Shown: positions 24,301 to 38,000, counted from the stretch's first letter. The stretch: 64,000 nucleotides of DNA from Trichopria drosophilae (GCA_030407085.1 CM059586.1:34025501-34089500); one strand, 5' to 3'. A program made the numbers and translations. Notes: a model not told the origin generated them from the sequence alone.

Positions 24301-27300
24301 AACACAAAATCAACACCAAGAAAAACAATCAGTCGATTTTTATCAACATTTGTTGTTCCGGGATTTTCGAGATCGATGATAACAAATCCCATATCAATTT
24401 CTAAAAGCGGTTCAAACATGGCGGACAAATTTTTTAAATTTACTCGAAATCTACTGAAAACTACTTGCATAGAGGCTTTTAGGATCGCTGATTATGTAAT
24501 TTTTAAAATTAAAAATGGCTGATTTAGAATAATGCACAAATTTATAGAAATAGCATGAGGTCCACTGAAGACTACTTACTAACGAGGGAGAGGGAGTTGG
24601 AGGGGATAGAGTTACTAAAATTATAAATCCGGCAATGGTCGCTTTTAGCTCTAACATTAATCAGTGCCGTTGTTTGTATAATTTGATGGTGGTAAATATT
24701 GTATATTTTAAATGTTTTTGGGTGGCATTGCTTCTTTGTCAAAAGCTGAAAACAAATGATTTCCACCAAATCGTCAACGACGCGTTTGACCTTTAATATT
24801 ACCTGAATTTATTATGATTAAAAAAAATACATGCCGGATGAATGAGAAATTGACTGGACACAGTGGTCATCGTTACCTTCACTAATAGAAACATGGATTT
24901 AGTAGGATCTTGTGTGATCATGATTATAGTTTAGATAGATAGATAATATTTATTACTGTCCTGGAGCAAAAGTTCCTTAGACAAAAATAGCAAACTTTAA
25001 AATGATAATACATTATATACTTAAAATTAATTAACAATTATAGTGTTGAAACGGTGAGTTTATACATAACAAACAAACTTTTGTTCAAACGCGATTATTA
25101 ACGATGCATATATTATAGTTTACATTATTTAATGGTTAGTAAGAATGGTAACTTCTAATGTAGGAATGTAGATTCTTAATAATTTGGCAGATAAATGATA
25201 ACAAATTTTAAGGACAATATTTAAAAGTATATTTTTTAAATAAAATATAACGTAATGTAGTGTTTATTTACACGGATATAAAGTATAACTATTAAAAATT
25301 AATATTTTAATGTAAATTTGTCATTCGATTCGCGAAAAGTAACATTTATTCAGTATTTTAACTGTTATGTTTACAAAGGGACATGTCAGATAAATGAGAA
25401 TTTAGCACTTTTATGCATATCTTTTAATGAAATATATTTGGAAATCATGATGAATAACATGGTTTATTTTAAAAATTATTAAAAAATTCGCATGGCCGTC
25501 AAAACTCCTTCGCTTGTAGAACTACCCATTTGTATCATGTCAAATTTCAATATCTGGGGACTTGATTTCAAATGTGTTTTATTATCAGAATAGTATATGT
25601 TTCGCAACTACAGAAAGTACGATTTTACGCATCGAGTGAGATTAGCATAGTGATATTTTTGTGATACCAAAAGAAATACATACTAAATAATTGAATTAAT
25701 TGCACATAATTTATTATACTTAAAGATATTGTTTTGATTTGAATAATACAATATAAGACAATAACTAATATGCTGCACGAGTTATTAATTTCCACAGTTG
25801 TTCCATTCTCTTGTTAATAAAACACATTAATGAATAAATGAGATAAATAAGTATATATTAATAATATATGTAACGGTCAATATTATAAATCTATTTAAGG
25901 TAATTAAAATGTTAAAAATAAAAATATATTGAAAGAAATGTGGTTTAATTAGATAAGTTAAACAATTAGCATGCGACTCCAGCAAATACAATTAAATTCA
26001 CATGTATTTTTCACACTAATATTGGGGTTATCAATTTTCACTTTAAGTCTTAAAACAAGTCTTACTATACCTAAAATTTAACTCTACACATGCAAAAAAA
26101 TATGTTGTTTATTATTCGTAAAATCGTGTTTTTCGCACATGTATCATAAATATTATTTTGGCACGTACGTGTCACGTTATGTGTTTTTAAAATCTTTTAA
26201 GCGTACTTTTTGCAGACTTGCATTAAGAGGTATTACCTAACAAGGGTGTAAAGTATACTTTTAGACACGGTCGGAAAATATACTGACAAAGGTTTATACT
26301 TCTTTTATCCTGTTTTTAGTAAATGCATGCATAAAGAGAGTGTGGAAAAGTTTACATTTCAAATCTTGTCATGTAGGGTGTAAGTAATATTTTGTAATCA
26401 GAATAAAAGTATACCAAATCAGTTTTTCTGAAAGTCATAATTGGAAGAGGAGATTTATTTTTCCCTGTACTAATTATAATTTATGATATTGACTATAAAT
26501 GAATATACTCGAAGATAAAATAAATTGTTACATGTGCAGTTTGATAATCACCCATTTTAAAAGACGTTCTTTCTTAATAAAGTGATGGAATCACTGGCGC
26601 TATCTTGTTTCAAGCGAGATCAATCGTTAAATTGATTTTCTCCTTCATCGATTAATACGAGTGATGCAAATAAACATCCATTACAGCTATTACATAATGC
26701 TCGGAGTATGAATCAATTTTCATTTCTAGAGTGACGCGAGTACACGCATGAGTGCATTCTTTCCTTGGATACTAAATAATGTTTCCATAAACTGCACACG
26801 AATTTTCTAAAAATATTTTGAACGTCTGAATGAAAGAATTGAGGCAAAGAAAAACACACCATTTTTGTACAATTAAATAATTAATTAAATTAAAGTACTC
26901 TATAATTTTTATTAAACCTTTTATGGTCATACTATTATTAAAAAATTGGACTTTCTACAGAATTTCAGTTCACTGTTACATAACGATTTAATTTTATCGA
27001 TTATGTTATTTTTTCTATTGTTTGTTACTATATTTTAGTTTAAATTTGAATATAGTTATTCACTTTTACATGTTAGGTACATAGGTAAGAATTATCAAAA
27101 TCCAAATGTATTAACTCATGATGAACAAAGGTGGGAACAGTTTTACCTTTTTTTAACGTTTTACAAATCGGTTAATTGCTAATTTGTTGAATTTGAAAAA
27201 TTTAAATTGTCTCAATGGTAAGATATTTTTATATTTAAAAAAAGTACAGACCAAATTCGTTTAGATTAATCGTTTTTCTAACTGATCGGTACGATTTTTT

Positions 27301-28715
27301 AAACTGACATGCATACGATTTAATTATACTGAATGCTATTAATTTTATGGCGGTATCGACAGCAATAGATACTATTCGCGATATATATACTTGGAGGCTG
27401 GCCATTTAATAACAGCGTTTACTATATCACTATTGTTATAGTCCTAGCATATTAACGCGTGAGAATAAAACAACATTTCATCAGTATCTATCATATAAAC
27501 TTATATGAGATATTTAATTGTTATTAATCAGAAATCATTTTTATGTTTCTTATAGATTTTCACCAAAAAAGTAATTACAGTAGTGCAAAATTTGTGGCTG
27601 TGGAACAGGGCTAGATATAGTCATATTTAAAAACGTCCAAAAACAGTTTAACATCATTCATTGGAAACATTATTACTAAATTTGTTTGAAGTAATGGGTA
27701 AACTTTCTTACTAATAGCATAGAAAGCAATTATGCATCTAATGATTGTACACAGAGAAAAGTGTTTTTTACCCAGTATTAGAATTCTTATGTTCCGTAAA
27801 AGATAGTATTTTACGCATAGGGATTGCCATCTTTCTATTACCTGTTAAAAGACGAAGATTTTAGATTATTCTAACCAATATGTCAGTTTATTTTAGCCTT
27901 TTCTCTTGAACTAAAAGCAATTTTTCTTTATGGAAATTTATCTAGCAAATTAAAATATTAAAAATGCCTTCTTTGAGTCATAATTCTTTTAAAATAGGAG
28001 AGTTTAATACAGTTTCGTATAACCCGTCAAAAACAAATGCTGAAAGACGGAGGATTTTACTAGTTATAATATTTCTTTTAAGGGCTATCATACACTTTTT
28101 TAATGCCAAGAGATAGTAACTGATAAAATACACTTGTCTCAGTGTATTTTGCAGAACAAAAACAGTATTAGACAACTATATTTTGAAAAATATTATTCAT
28201 ACTGTGAATCAGACATCACGGTTCATCAGGCTGAAATTAATTAGTAGGGATTTTAGAATATTTCGAAATATGAATCTAACATCCAGATCTTAAAAAGCAT
28301 AGAACGGTTCTAATCATGCTCTAAATTCACCGACAACTTTGGCGTTGGTGCGATAGTTCCATTTATTAATTTTCTCTAACTCATAAAATCGTTGAAGGAA
28401 AGAAAACGAAACTAACGATGTGCGCTAATGTGATTTTATAAAAATTAATGAATTTCATATTTAATTTGCCATAATTTATTTGTCGATAATTTAATTTACA
28501 TGTTTTATTGTTTTTAAATTTTACGTTATTTAAAAGTGTAATATTGACCATAAACAATATAATAGTTTTTCTTTTGAATTTGGTATTTTTAAAAATTTAT
28601 ATAGTTAAGCGAATTCGCGTAAGCTGCAATACTTACCTGTGTCGGTTGCTGCGATGCCAATCACAAGGAAGCAAACACAAAAACCGGCGAAAATGATTTC
28701 CCGTCTAATGACCAT
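18369..28715 (-). CDS. VWC-A: secreted cysteine-rich protein with von Willebrand C-type modules (7 exons, 318 aa)
   Basis: Exons: 28715-28637, 23899-23653, 21921-21818, 19687-19568, 19200-19054, 18704-18627, 18550-18369. All are GT-AG with phases that join to one frame ending in TAA. Residues 1-26 form a signal peptide (MVIRRE, then hydrophobic FAGFCVCFLVIG). Next come a half module with PCNKLNCPGP and DCCAIRYDC, and a full VWC-like module (CYVNGHVYDKGE, CDIGCFC, CAVVDC, DCCGGVEVC). A diverged module follows (CEVDGEIYLDG, CYCMEGYKGE, HCAPTYYY), then an acidic linker (exon 6) and a terminal VWC half (MKCQFGN, GDEL, CIKCVC, CQRLPDSEC). VWC modules in other proteins bind growth factors or matrix; the ligand here is unknown. 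An upstream in-frame ATG at 28739 exists, but the 28715 start aligns with the paralogue. I recall insect relatives annotated as kielin/chordin-like; I do not assign a name. Confidence 0.9.
20320..20900 (+). pseudogene. Decayed RNase H/C-terminal part of a LINE
   Basis: Broken frames keep the pattern of a non-LTR RNase H domain. VKSKLLNECHDLLQILA followed by NKVTH resembles the helix before the WVPGH strand. Further on, GCI, TTE and HSKEFL resemble the region after RNase H. Several stops and frameshifts are present, so it is not functional. It lies in intron 3 of VWC-A. Confidence 0.4.
21202..21420. repeat. Palindromic word locus i: GCGCTAAGT/ACTTAGCGC
   Basis: A near-perfect palindrome of about 170 bp (21202-21373) runs from TTTTTTTAAC to GTTAAAAAAA, centred near 21287. 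The words GTGCGCTAAGT and ACTTAGCGCAC alternate in it. Immediately after it, TACGATACAAGTGCGCTAAG (21380-21399) repeats the word behind a terminal motif shared with other loci. A CGCCCGAGCGTAGCGAG motif follows at about 21427. Two overlapping antisense ORFs (about 21293-21634) are frames through this repeat. It lies in intron 3 of VWC-A. Confidence 0.7.
22380..22830 (+). pseudogene. Possible Bel/Pao-type LTR retrotransposon remnant
   Basis: A stretch with several stops reads MSIKTVLREISNLFTPLG and later EKWNNDL. This resembles the conserved KR.L.EI..LFDPLG...W...L block after the reverse transcriptase of Bel/Pao elements. No LTRs, gag or catalytic motif were found. Identification rests on one motif. 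Confidence 0.35.
24340..24545. repeat. Degenerate copy of the AAATGGCGGA/GATCGCTGATTA unit
   Basis: Contains ATGGCGGACAAATTTT at about 24418 and AGGATCGCTGATTATGTAAT at about 24480, the two words that define the unit inside both piggyBac-like MITEs of this window. No TTAA-flanked ends were found, so it is an old fragment. It lies in intron 1 of VWC-A. Confidence 0.5.
24546..28636. other. Most of intron 1 of VWC-A, nothing recognised
   Basis: About 4 kb of AT-rich intron without coding signals. The few ORFs over 60 codons (for example 28175-27978, minus) lack motifs. Confidence 0.5.
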
Positions 28716-28754
28716 GATCACCCGTGCACATTGATGCATTGTGCAATATGCAAA

Positions 28755-28820
28755 CATGTTTTATGCACACGGATGGCGAGTAATTAAGTAGTGGGGATAC
28801 AATATGATACAGACTTACGA
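28755..28820 (-). promoter_or_regulatory. Core promoter of VWC-A
   Basis: On the minus strand a TATA-like GCATAAAA (28766-28759) lies about 45 bp before the ATG. Upstream are CCCACTACTT (28795-28786) and TCGTAAGT (28820-28813), both also present upstream of VWC-B in the same order. The polyadenylation signal of VWC-B is under 300 bp away, so the intergenic space is short. Confidence 0.55.
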
Positions 28821-28987
28821 GTGGGAGATCTAAGTTGCGATTCGTGAAATATTCTAGTCAGTATACGCACTAATCGCATATCTTGCATTTCGATTATCGT
28901 AGATTGTACATCAACGCTTGTTAAATTGGTAGCCTAATGAAACGAGTTTTTCATATATGTAAATTAAAAATGCAGATTGAAAATACA

Positions 28988-28993
28988 TTTATT
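28988..28993 (-). terminator. Polyadenylation signal AATAAA of VWC-B
   Basis: AATAAA on the minus strand, about 100 nt past the VWC-B stop codon. Confidence 0.6.
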
Positions 28994-29095
28994 AACTCCT
29001 TTGATTATATACTTTTAGCAAGATTTAATGCATTGGGTGAAACGTATTTGCATATAAATATCTTCCATAGTCTGTTTTAAAGTAATTTCTTCTTT

Positions 29096-32000
29096 TTAGG
29101 AAAAATTATCGAAAGGTGGGTGGACGGTGATGTCGCAATCTTTGTCAGAAAGTCGTTGGCATGTAGGTGAAGGCGGAACTTCACACACGCATCTAATGCA
29201 AACCGAATCGTAATGAGTCGCTTTGTTTAATTCATCTCCGATGTTCATAGTTAAATTCCCAAATTGGCACTTCATTTCTGAAATAAATGATAAAATATAT
29301 TTAACAGATTATAACATTTTCTTTGATATAGTTAAAAAAACGTCCGTTTTTAACGCACGCTAAACCTACCTTCTGAATTTGAGTTTTCGTTTGGCGTTTC
29401 GGCTGGAATAACTTCGTCCCTTGAGTTTTCTGTTGATGAGAACGATAAATTAATTATACATGTGAGTTCGGTGCGAGACACCGAAGAGTTCGGACGTATA
29501 TTATTATCGTTCCGCGAGTGTTATTGTTTTTCGGATAAGGTGTGTGCTGTTTCAGTGAGCGAGTTTAGTGAAAACATCTGAATTCAATAATTACAAAACT
29601 ATATAATTATCCCAGATAGAAAACGTAGTTCGAAGCAGCACTTTGTTTCTGACTACAGAATCAAGTGCTGAAACAACACAATGACAACGCAAAGTACAGA
29701 AAATCCAACACAGAAAATATCGTACGGAAAAATGGTTGAGCAAAGTCAGTTTCCCACTAAAGATCAAGCAGTAATTTTTGACGCAATAGAAGGAATCTCC
29801 GTTCACGAGTATACAATTTCCTTCGGAAACCAAATAGATCCTAAAAATATACTGTTTGTTTCCCGTATTTCTCATAGTAGAGTATGCTTTTATCTAAGTA
29901 GCAAACAATTGGCCGATAAGTTGGTTGATTCAGAAACCAAAATTGAAGTTAATGGAAAAGTATTAACTATAAGACCACTTATAACTAAAGCCAAACGAAT
30001 AATTTTATCAAATGTTTGCCCCATAATTCCTCATTCAGTTATTGTAGACGAACTTGAGAAATTAAATATAGTTCCAGTCTCCCAAATATCGTTTATAAGA
30101 GCTGGATTGCACGATTCTGGATTTACTCATATCCTCAGTTTTCGACGCCAGATGTATCTAAAAGGAGAAGACATTGAGAAACTTCCACCACATATTCAAA
30201 TTAAATATGAAGATACAACTTATTGGATTTATATGTCGTCCGAGAAAGTTACCTGTTTCTTATGTAAAGAAGAAGGGCACGTTGCAAAATTCTGTAAAAA
30301 TATTGCGCCCGCTAGTCAAGATTCAAACCCAAGTCAGGAACAAGCAACACAAGAAACCGAGAGTAATAATGTGATAACAATTGGCGAGTTCCCAAATATA
30401 AATCGCGATACAACAATCAAGAAGCGACCACTACTTACGGATTCTTCATCTGTTACTTCAAGCGAGAAAACATTTGCGAATGCTCAAAGGGCATTGAATC
30501 AAAGAGAGCCTAAAATAATAAAGAAAGCTAAAACGACACAAAATCCTACTGCTGAGGATATAGAAAAGAAAATTAAAGTAGCTGAAGAAAACTTGTCAAC
30601 GATACTGAATAAGTACCCTTTAAAATTCGAACAGCTAGCCGCCCTTGTAAGTGAAACTTATGGTAAAACGAACATAAAGGATATAGCATTAACGTACACT
30701 ACAAACTTAAGCGATCTAGGAACAATGCTTACTGAAATTTATCCATACATTAAAGAAAGAAGTATAAAAAGCAGATTAACGAAAATTAAAAACGCAGTTT
30801 GTCCTATCCCCGGAATGTTTGATGAGCTATCTAGTGAGGATATGAGCTCGACAGAAAGGCTCTAAAATTAAGACATTTAAATGAATCATAAAAGAAAGCT
30901 TAAAATTATTTACTGGAATACTAGAAGTTTTTCTCAACGAAGGCAGGAAATTGAAACAATCCTAAAGAAGGTTGACATAGTTGTTTGTGTGGAGTCCTGG
31001 CTAACAGATAAAATACCGGTTCATTATGCTGGATTCATGACTGTCAGAGAAGATCAAAGAGGATCAAGAGGAGGTGGAATAATTTTTCTTATACGAAAGA
31101 GTTTAGCATTCATAAAAATAAAAAATCTCGTTTCTCCGAATACTTCTGTTGAAATGTGTGGAATTACGATAAACAATGTAAGCCCAAGTTTTGACTTAAT
31201 AGCTGTTTACAGATCTCCAGGTCACACATTAACACAAACGCAATGGGATTGTGTACTAGACAATACAAACAATCGGGGTCATTGCCTGTTATTAGGAGAC
31301 TTTAATTCGCACAACATTTCTTGGAATTGTTTAGACACTGATATAAATGGAGAAAGACTCGCCAACTCAATAGACTCGCATAATTTATTTATTCATAATA
31401 TTGACTCAAACACTTACATTGATGTACATCGCGAGTTTAATTCTAACATTGATTTAATTCTTTCCACTACCAATATTGCTGAAAAAATCCATGTTTGTGT
31501 TAATGATGAGACGTGGGGATCAGACCATTTTCCCATTTTTGTAAATATTGACTCACGCAAATACCTGTACGTTAAAAAAACCTTTAGAATTAAGAGCAAA
31601 CGGACTAATTGGTCGGATTATATAGAAATTCTAGACCAAAATTACTATAAATTGTTTACAAATGAATATGATCAATCGACACCAAGTGAAAAGTACCACA
31701 TTTTTTTCGATATTGTCTCCAATGCAGTAAAAAGTAGCACTCCGCGGATAAAAAATTTCCATGCACATAAATGTCAGTTAAGAAATCCAACGCCTTGGTG
31801 GGACGAGGAATGTTCCCAATTAAAAAAACTTAGACGAGTGACTTATAAAAAATGGGAAATAACTAAAAGTCTAAATGACTTAGTTAATTATAAAAAATAC
31901 TGCGCCACGTTCAGAAAAACTATAAAAATAAAAAAAGAGAGTGCTTTAAAATATTCGCGGAGAGCATAAATCTTCAAACAAATCCAAATTATGTATGGCA

Positions 32001-35000
32001 AAAATGCAAAATATTTAAAAATAGTTGGACAAAAAATAAATCATTAAACACATCTGAAAACTTACAAAATACACAGAAAATACAAGCTGCTCTAAACAAA
32101 TTGAGTCCTGATTGGGTGCCTACAGATCCAGTGTGGATTCCACCCTGCTCTGCTAATGAATTTTTCGATACATCATTTAACTTTTCAGAATTAATCATTG
32201 CATTAGATAGTAAAAAAATAAATGCGGCACCAGGTACAGACGGAATCGATTTTGAAATCTGACAAAATCTCCCTTTAAAATTTAAACTAATTTTGGTTGA
32301 CATATATAATGCTATGTATTCTAAAAGTGAATTTCCGCAGACCTGGAAGTGCTCCTTTGTACACTTTATTCCTAAACCTGATAGCGATAACGTACGTCCC
32401 ATCTCACTTACTTCTTGCCTATGTAAGTTATTTGAGACGATGCTTAAGAACAGATTGACGTGGTGGGTAGAGCATAACAACTATTTACCTTACGATCAAA
32501 ACGGATTTAGAAAGGGCAGATCCTGTGCAGATAACCTTACCAATCTCACGATGAAGGTTGAAGAGGCGTTCTTAGAAAAGAAACACGTGTTAGCGGCTTT
32601 TCTAGATGTGCAAGGAGCGTTCGACAACATAGACATAGAAATTCTCCTCGTAAAGCTGGCTAAAATTGGGTGCTCTCCATCCCTGATCAGGTTCGTTAAG
32701 TTTATAACCTATGAAAGATACATTTTTACAGACTGCTTAGATAATAATTACAGACTCACTTTTAAAGGCGTTCCTCAAGGAGGAGTACTTAGTCCATTGT
32801 TATACATATTATATGTAGCTGATGTCTGTAAAAATTTGCAGAAAAGCATCATTGTTTCTCAGTTTGCGGATGACTTGGCTATATATATAAAAGCCACTTC
32901 GATCAAGCGCGGCAAAAGAATTCTTGAAAATGCCATAAAGAAAATAAAAACGAATTTATTAGATATTGGTTTAGAGCTTACTCCAAGCAAAACACAGTTC
33001 ATTCACTTTAATAAAAAGAATCTTCACCCCGGTTCTCTTGAAATCAGAATCGATAATTTCACTATCAAATCTGTAGAATATGCACGATTCCTTGGCATTG
33101 TATCTGATTACAAGCTTAATTTCTCGAAACAAGTTGACATAGTGATAAAAAAATGCTCTAAAGCCTTGAATATTATTAAGTTTCTGTGTGGTACATGGTG
33201 GGGCTCTGACCCTGAAACCCTTACTAGCCTATACAAAAGTTTTGTAAGGTCTATTATTGAATATGGCTCTTTCATATATTTTCCTGTTCGTATTAATCTT
33301 GTCGAAAAACTCGAAAAAATACAAAGATCTGCCATTAGAGCAGCTCTTGGCTATCGAATTAGCACCCCTAATAACGTTATCATCGGCGAATCTAAACTTC
33401 CCCTCATAGCGGATCGCGCCGAATACTTAGGTAAATGCTTCATTGCTAAGGTCGTTTCAAACAACAGTTCACTTACTTGCCAAACAATTAAAAAATATCA
33501 ATATTTGCGAAATAAAAATAAATGCGAACCCAAACGCCTCATGGATAAATGTATTTCTGCAGTTATGGAATTATACACATTGATTAAAACGTCCGATAAT
33601 CTTTGCATGTATCACAACGACTATACAACAATCTCCACTTCGATTCCATTTGACACAAATCTAGGGAAAAAGTTAAAAAATGAGCAAAACGCAAATTCCC
33701 TGTTGTTGAACTTCATTGTAAAGAGTGGTGCTACTGCTGTATTCACTGATGGTAGTAAACGCATAGATAGTAATTGCACCGGATCTGCTTGCATATGCCC
33801 GGAAACTAATTCAATAATTAAAAAATCGTTAGATCATCATGCATCAGTGTTTACAGCGGAATGCGCAGCTTTGGACGCCGCGTTGGATATGTCACGGGGT
33901 ATTACTCATTGCGAAAAAATTTATATCTTCTCAGACTCTTTAAGTGCTCTTGAAATACTAAACTCTACTGCGCTAAACGTTAAGACAAATTCTTATATAT
34001 ATTCGATGAAGAAAAAATACAGAGAAATTATTTTCAATAACAAGGTCGAAATAAAGTTTTTCTGGATTCCCTCGCACAGAGGCATCCAGGGAAATGAAAC
34101 AATTGACTTACTTGCCAAGGAAGCTGCAAACGAAAAAACTAAAAGTGAAAAAACTATCCCATACACAGATCTGTACCAATACTTCAAAGAAGAAATTCAT
34201 TCCGAAACAAATAGGAAAATCGTTGAAAAAAGCTCTCTCACAGGCAAGAAATATTTTCAAACGTTTTTTGAAAAACGTAAGAAACCGTGGTATGCTGGTA
34301 AAAAACTAAAAAGAGAATTTATTGTTAGTATTAATAGATGTAGAGCCGACCACTACAATCTAGCCGAATCACTACATCGAATAAATATTGTATGTGATCC
34401 TAAATGCAAGTGCCAATCCGCAAACGAAAATTTAAATCATGTGACCTGGCAGTGCAACTTATATGATGATCAAAGGGGAAAGTTATTGCAAGCTCTGTCT
34501 CGATTAAAGTACTACAACCCATTAAATATAGACATTTTCCTAAGTAAACCTGAAATACAAGCCTGCCAGCACATAATTACATTTTTCAAAGATTGTGACC
34601 TTAAAATCTAATGTCAAATATATGCCAAACTATGTATCAGTCTACATATTGTTAATTGTAATTGTAATTGTAGCAAGTAAGTTTGAAAGTAGCGTGTAAT
34701 TTGCTGTAACTCGTGTAGCAGAAATAAACCTTGACAGGTTTAAAAAGCTTAAATAAAAAAAAAAAAAAAATTATACATGCAGTAAAGATTTAAAATAAAG
34801 ATATAAAAAATTACATGATAGCATTTGTATATTTGATTAAATGAGAATATGAGTATATTGTTTCTAAACAATTTGCAGCTTCTTGTCCGCCAAGTATTAA
34901 ACACCATATACAAATAGAAAAGAGAGTTCACGGGTGTGATGATTTCACAACTGGTTTTATAAATTAAATATATTAAATAGATCTTACACTTCAATATATT

Positions 35001-38000
35001 TATGATTTTGAAGTGATTAAATTTAAAAAAATATAATTCAAACGTGTACCCTGAATTTGTTCACCGTAATAAAAAAAAATTATCGGGTATTAAACAAATA
35101 ATTTCTACCGAGAAGTTACATATAACCCAATAAAAAATAAAAATATTATGTGGTTGATAATAGTAAAAACATACACCAAACAACTAGTAATTTATTTTGA
35201 CTCTGTCAGCGATGGGATCCCGGCCAGTTGATAATAAGTTAGACTTAGGTCAATACGATAATGATTTCGCAATTGTGAAAATATCATCTAAGCGACATCA
35301 ATCGGATATTTAATTCTTATAAAAATGTAATACTTACGGCATCTGAAGCCTGTGCTGCAATTAGTATTGGGAGAATGCTCGTAGTAATACGTCGGAGCGC
35401 AATAATCACGAATCGATGTAATATGATGCATTTCCGAACCGCAACTGTTTTCAGATGTATAGCAAAATGGTTCTACATTCTCACCTAGAATATGGCATAT
35501 TAGTTAATTACCTTACATTTACATAAATATATTTTATATGTTATGAAATGTATTTTCTATTAATCCATTAATCATTTCCGGCATGGTGGCTAATATATTA
35601 GCCACCGGAACCCAATTGAAAATTTGAGTTTTGAAAGACAAAATAATACGTTTGCGCCCGTTTTTTTTTAATCCAATGTAAATAGGAGTTGAAGAAGTGA
35701 TTAACATTGCATATAACTCAATATCTATTTAATATTATAATTTATAAACAAATAAACAATTAAAAATCGTCATTTTTATAGAAAAAATGCAGTCGTTGGC
35801 AAATTTTTCATTGGACCAAGATGAAACTGGGTACTTACGGAGGTTTTGATGTCGTTGATTACGAATCTGAACTCAGATTTCGAAAATTCAAAATGGCGGA
35901 TTCAATATGGTAGACAAAAATGTAAAAAATTACCTGATCGAGATGAAACTGGTTTTTTTTTGGATCGCTGATTACGAATATGAACTGAGAAGTCGGCCAT
36001 ATTGAATCCGCCATTTTGCATTTTTAAAATGAAAGTTCAGATTCTTAATCAGCGAGCTTAAAAACCCACGAGTACCCAATTTCATCTGGATCATGTAAAT
36101 TTTGACATTTTGGGCGGCCATATTGAATCCGCCATTTTGCATTTGTAAAGTCTGAGTTCCGATTCGTAATCAGCGATCCCAAAAACCCCCTAGTACCCAG
36201 TTTAATATCAATCAGATTATTTTTCACATTTTTGTCGGCCATCTTGAATCCGCCATTTTGAATTTTCAAAATCTGAGTGCAAATTCGTAATCAGCGACCC
36301 CAAAACCCCCCGAGTACGCAGTTTTATGAAAAATAGTTCATCAGAAAAATGTGTGCCGGAAAGGGTTAAGTCCGGAATGGACATTTTTCATTCCTGTTTT
36401 CAATGGCTGTATTTTGGTTATAAAAAGTTTAAAAAAAATATCTGTAGTCATTTGACTTAAAATTGATCGAATTTTCAGAATGTTTTGTTAGATTTTTCAA
36501 AAACCAAAAACTATGTATGATTCGTTCCGAAATTTTTTTTTTCTTCAGATTGTTTTTTCACACTGAAATAATTTCAGAATTTCTTTTTGTAGTAAGAAAA
36601 ATGTGTATATTAATAGTTTGATAATCAAGGTGAAAAAATCCAAAAAAGCTACTAGAACACGAAAAAATCGGTGAAAGGTTCCGGAAATTTTTATTATAAA
36701 ATGATACATTGTCGGAAAAAAATGTTGCTAAATAACAAGTTTTTAGAATTGATAGAGGAATATGCTGAATTTTTTCAATCCTTATTCACTTTTAAAAAAG
36801 GGATTTGTCAGGGTATTCTTTGAGCAATTCTAAATACTATATTTTGTTGAGTAACATTTTTTCTAAAATTCAAATTTTCAAATAAAAAAAGTTGCTGAAC
36901 AAAAAATTCTTAGAATTGAATGAAGGATACCCAGACATATTTTCACATTTTTTTAAACGTTTTTTTCAGTTTTTTAAATTTTGGGAAAAGTTTGAAAAGT
37001 AAACAAAGGTTGAAAAATTCCGACTATATTTCAGAGTATTCCTCGATTAATTCTAAAAACTTTATGTTCAGCAACATTTTTTTCCGAAAATATACCATTT
37101 TCGAATAAAAATATCCAGAACCTTTTTCATTTATTTTCAAAATAAGATATGAATAAATCAGAAAAAATTCTATTTTTAAAGAATCTTTACTTAATTTTTA
37201 CCTTGTCAGTTTTAAAGAAACCCATTTACAAAATTTAAACAAAAACATTAACAAAATCTCAGTCTTCTGTGATTGTTATTTGTATTGATAATTTTACACG
37301 AAAGGTCCTTAAAAAACCTATTAAATCCATATGCAAACAAATTTTGTATTTTTTGTGTGCACGTGTACGATATAATTCATCCGAATTACGTAATAACAAA
37401 ATAGTTTAGTTTTAATTCAAATTATTGCTATTTCCGGGTTAAAAATATTGAATTTGGATGTAATTTACATCAAACAAGTGTAAAAACAGATTTAAAAACT
37501 ACTTTTCTTTACGAGGATACGCTTGGCATGAAATGCCACTAAAACAACAAATTAGTAACATAAAAATGAGTAACGTCTAAAAAATAAAGTATCGCAATTT
37601 GTATAATTACAAAAAATTATTTGACATAAAGTTAATTTGTTTTTTAATAAAATTTCCGTTCATTACGAACCTTTATCAGATGTAATGACTATTATTATGA
37701 GTAATAAAGTCACATTATTTGTCTCTTTATATACTATTTCTTAGAAGAGAAAAATTTAATTTGTTTTAATCTATTAATAAGATCCAAATGAGGTCCATGC
37801 AATTATTGCGTATCATCGATTTTATTCGGGGGAGCATTTTGAAATATGGAATAATTCTGAAATTCCCCTTTTATAAAAAACTACGTTTTGCATAAAAAAT
37901 ATTAAAATTATTCTTAACTGTCCTTAAATCCATGTTAATTGTTTGTGTTTCAAAATGATAATATAAGCCTGTGGTGGCATAAGTTACATTTCTGTGTTCT

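Larger units (their letters stand above)
29463..34770 (+). mobile_element. I-clade LINE, near full length, 5.3 kb
   Basis: Bounded by a target-site duplication, ATTATACATG, at 29453-29462 and at 34770-34779, directly after a poly(A) tail (34755-34770). A 5' UTR of about 220 bp opens with a small hairpin (TTCGGTGCGAGACACCGAA). ORF1 and ORF2 follow, then a short 3' UTR with an AATAAA-containing end. The RNase H domain after the reverse transcriptase places it in the I group of non-LTR elements. Only two lesions were seen, so it is a recent copy. It sits antisense in intron 5 of VWC-B. Confidence 0.9.

Noticed and set aside
28713..28739. Upstream in-frame ATG at 28739 as start of VWC-A
   Set aside because: The ATG at 28715 aligns exactly with the only ATG of VWC-B and gives a better signal peptide.
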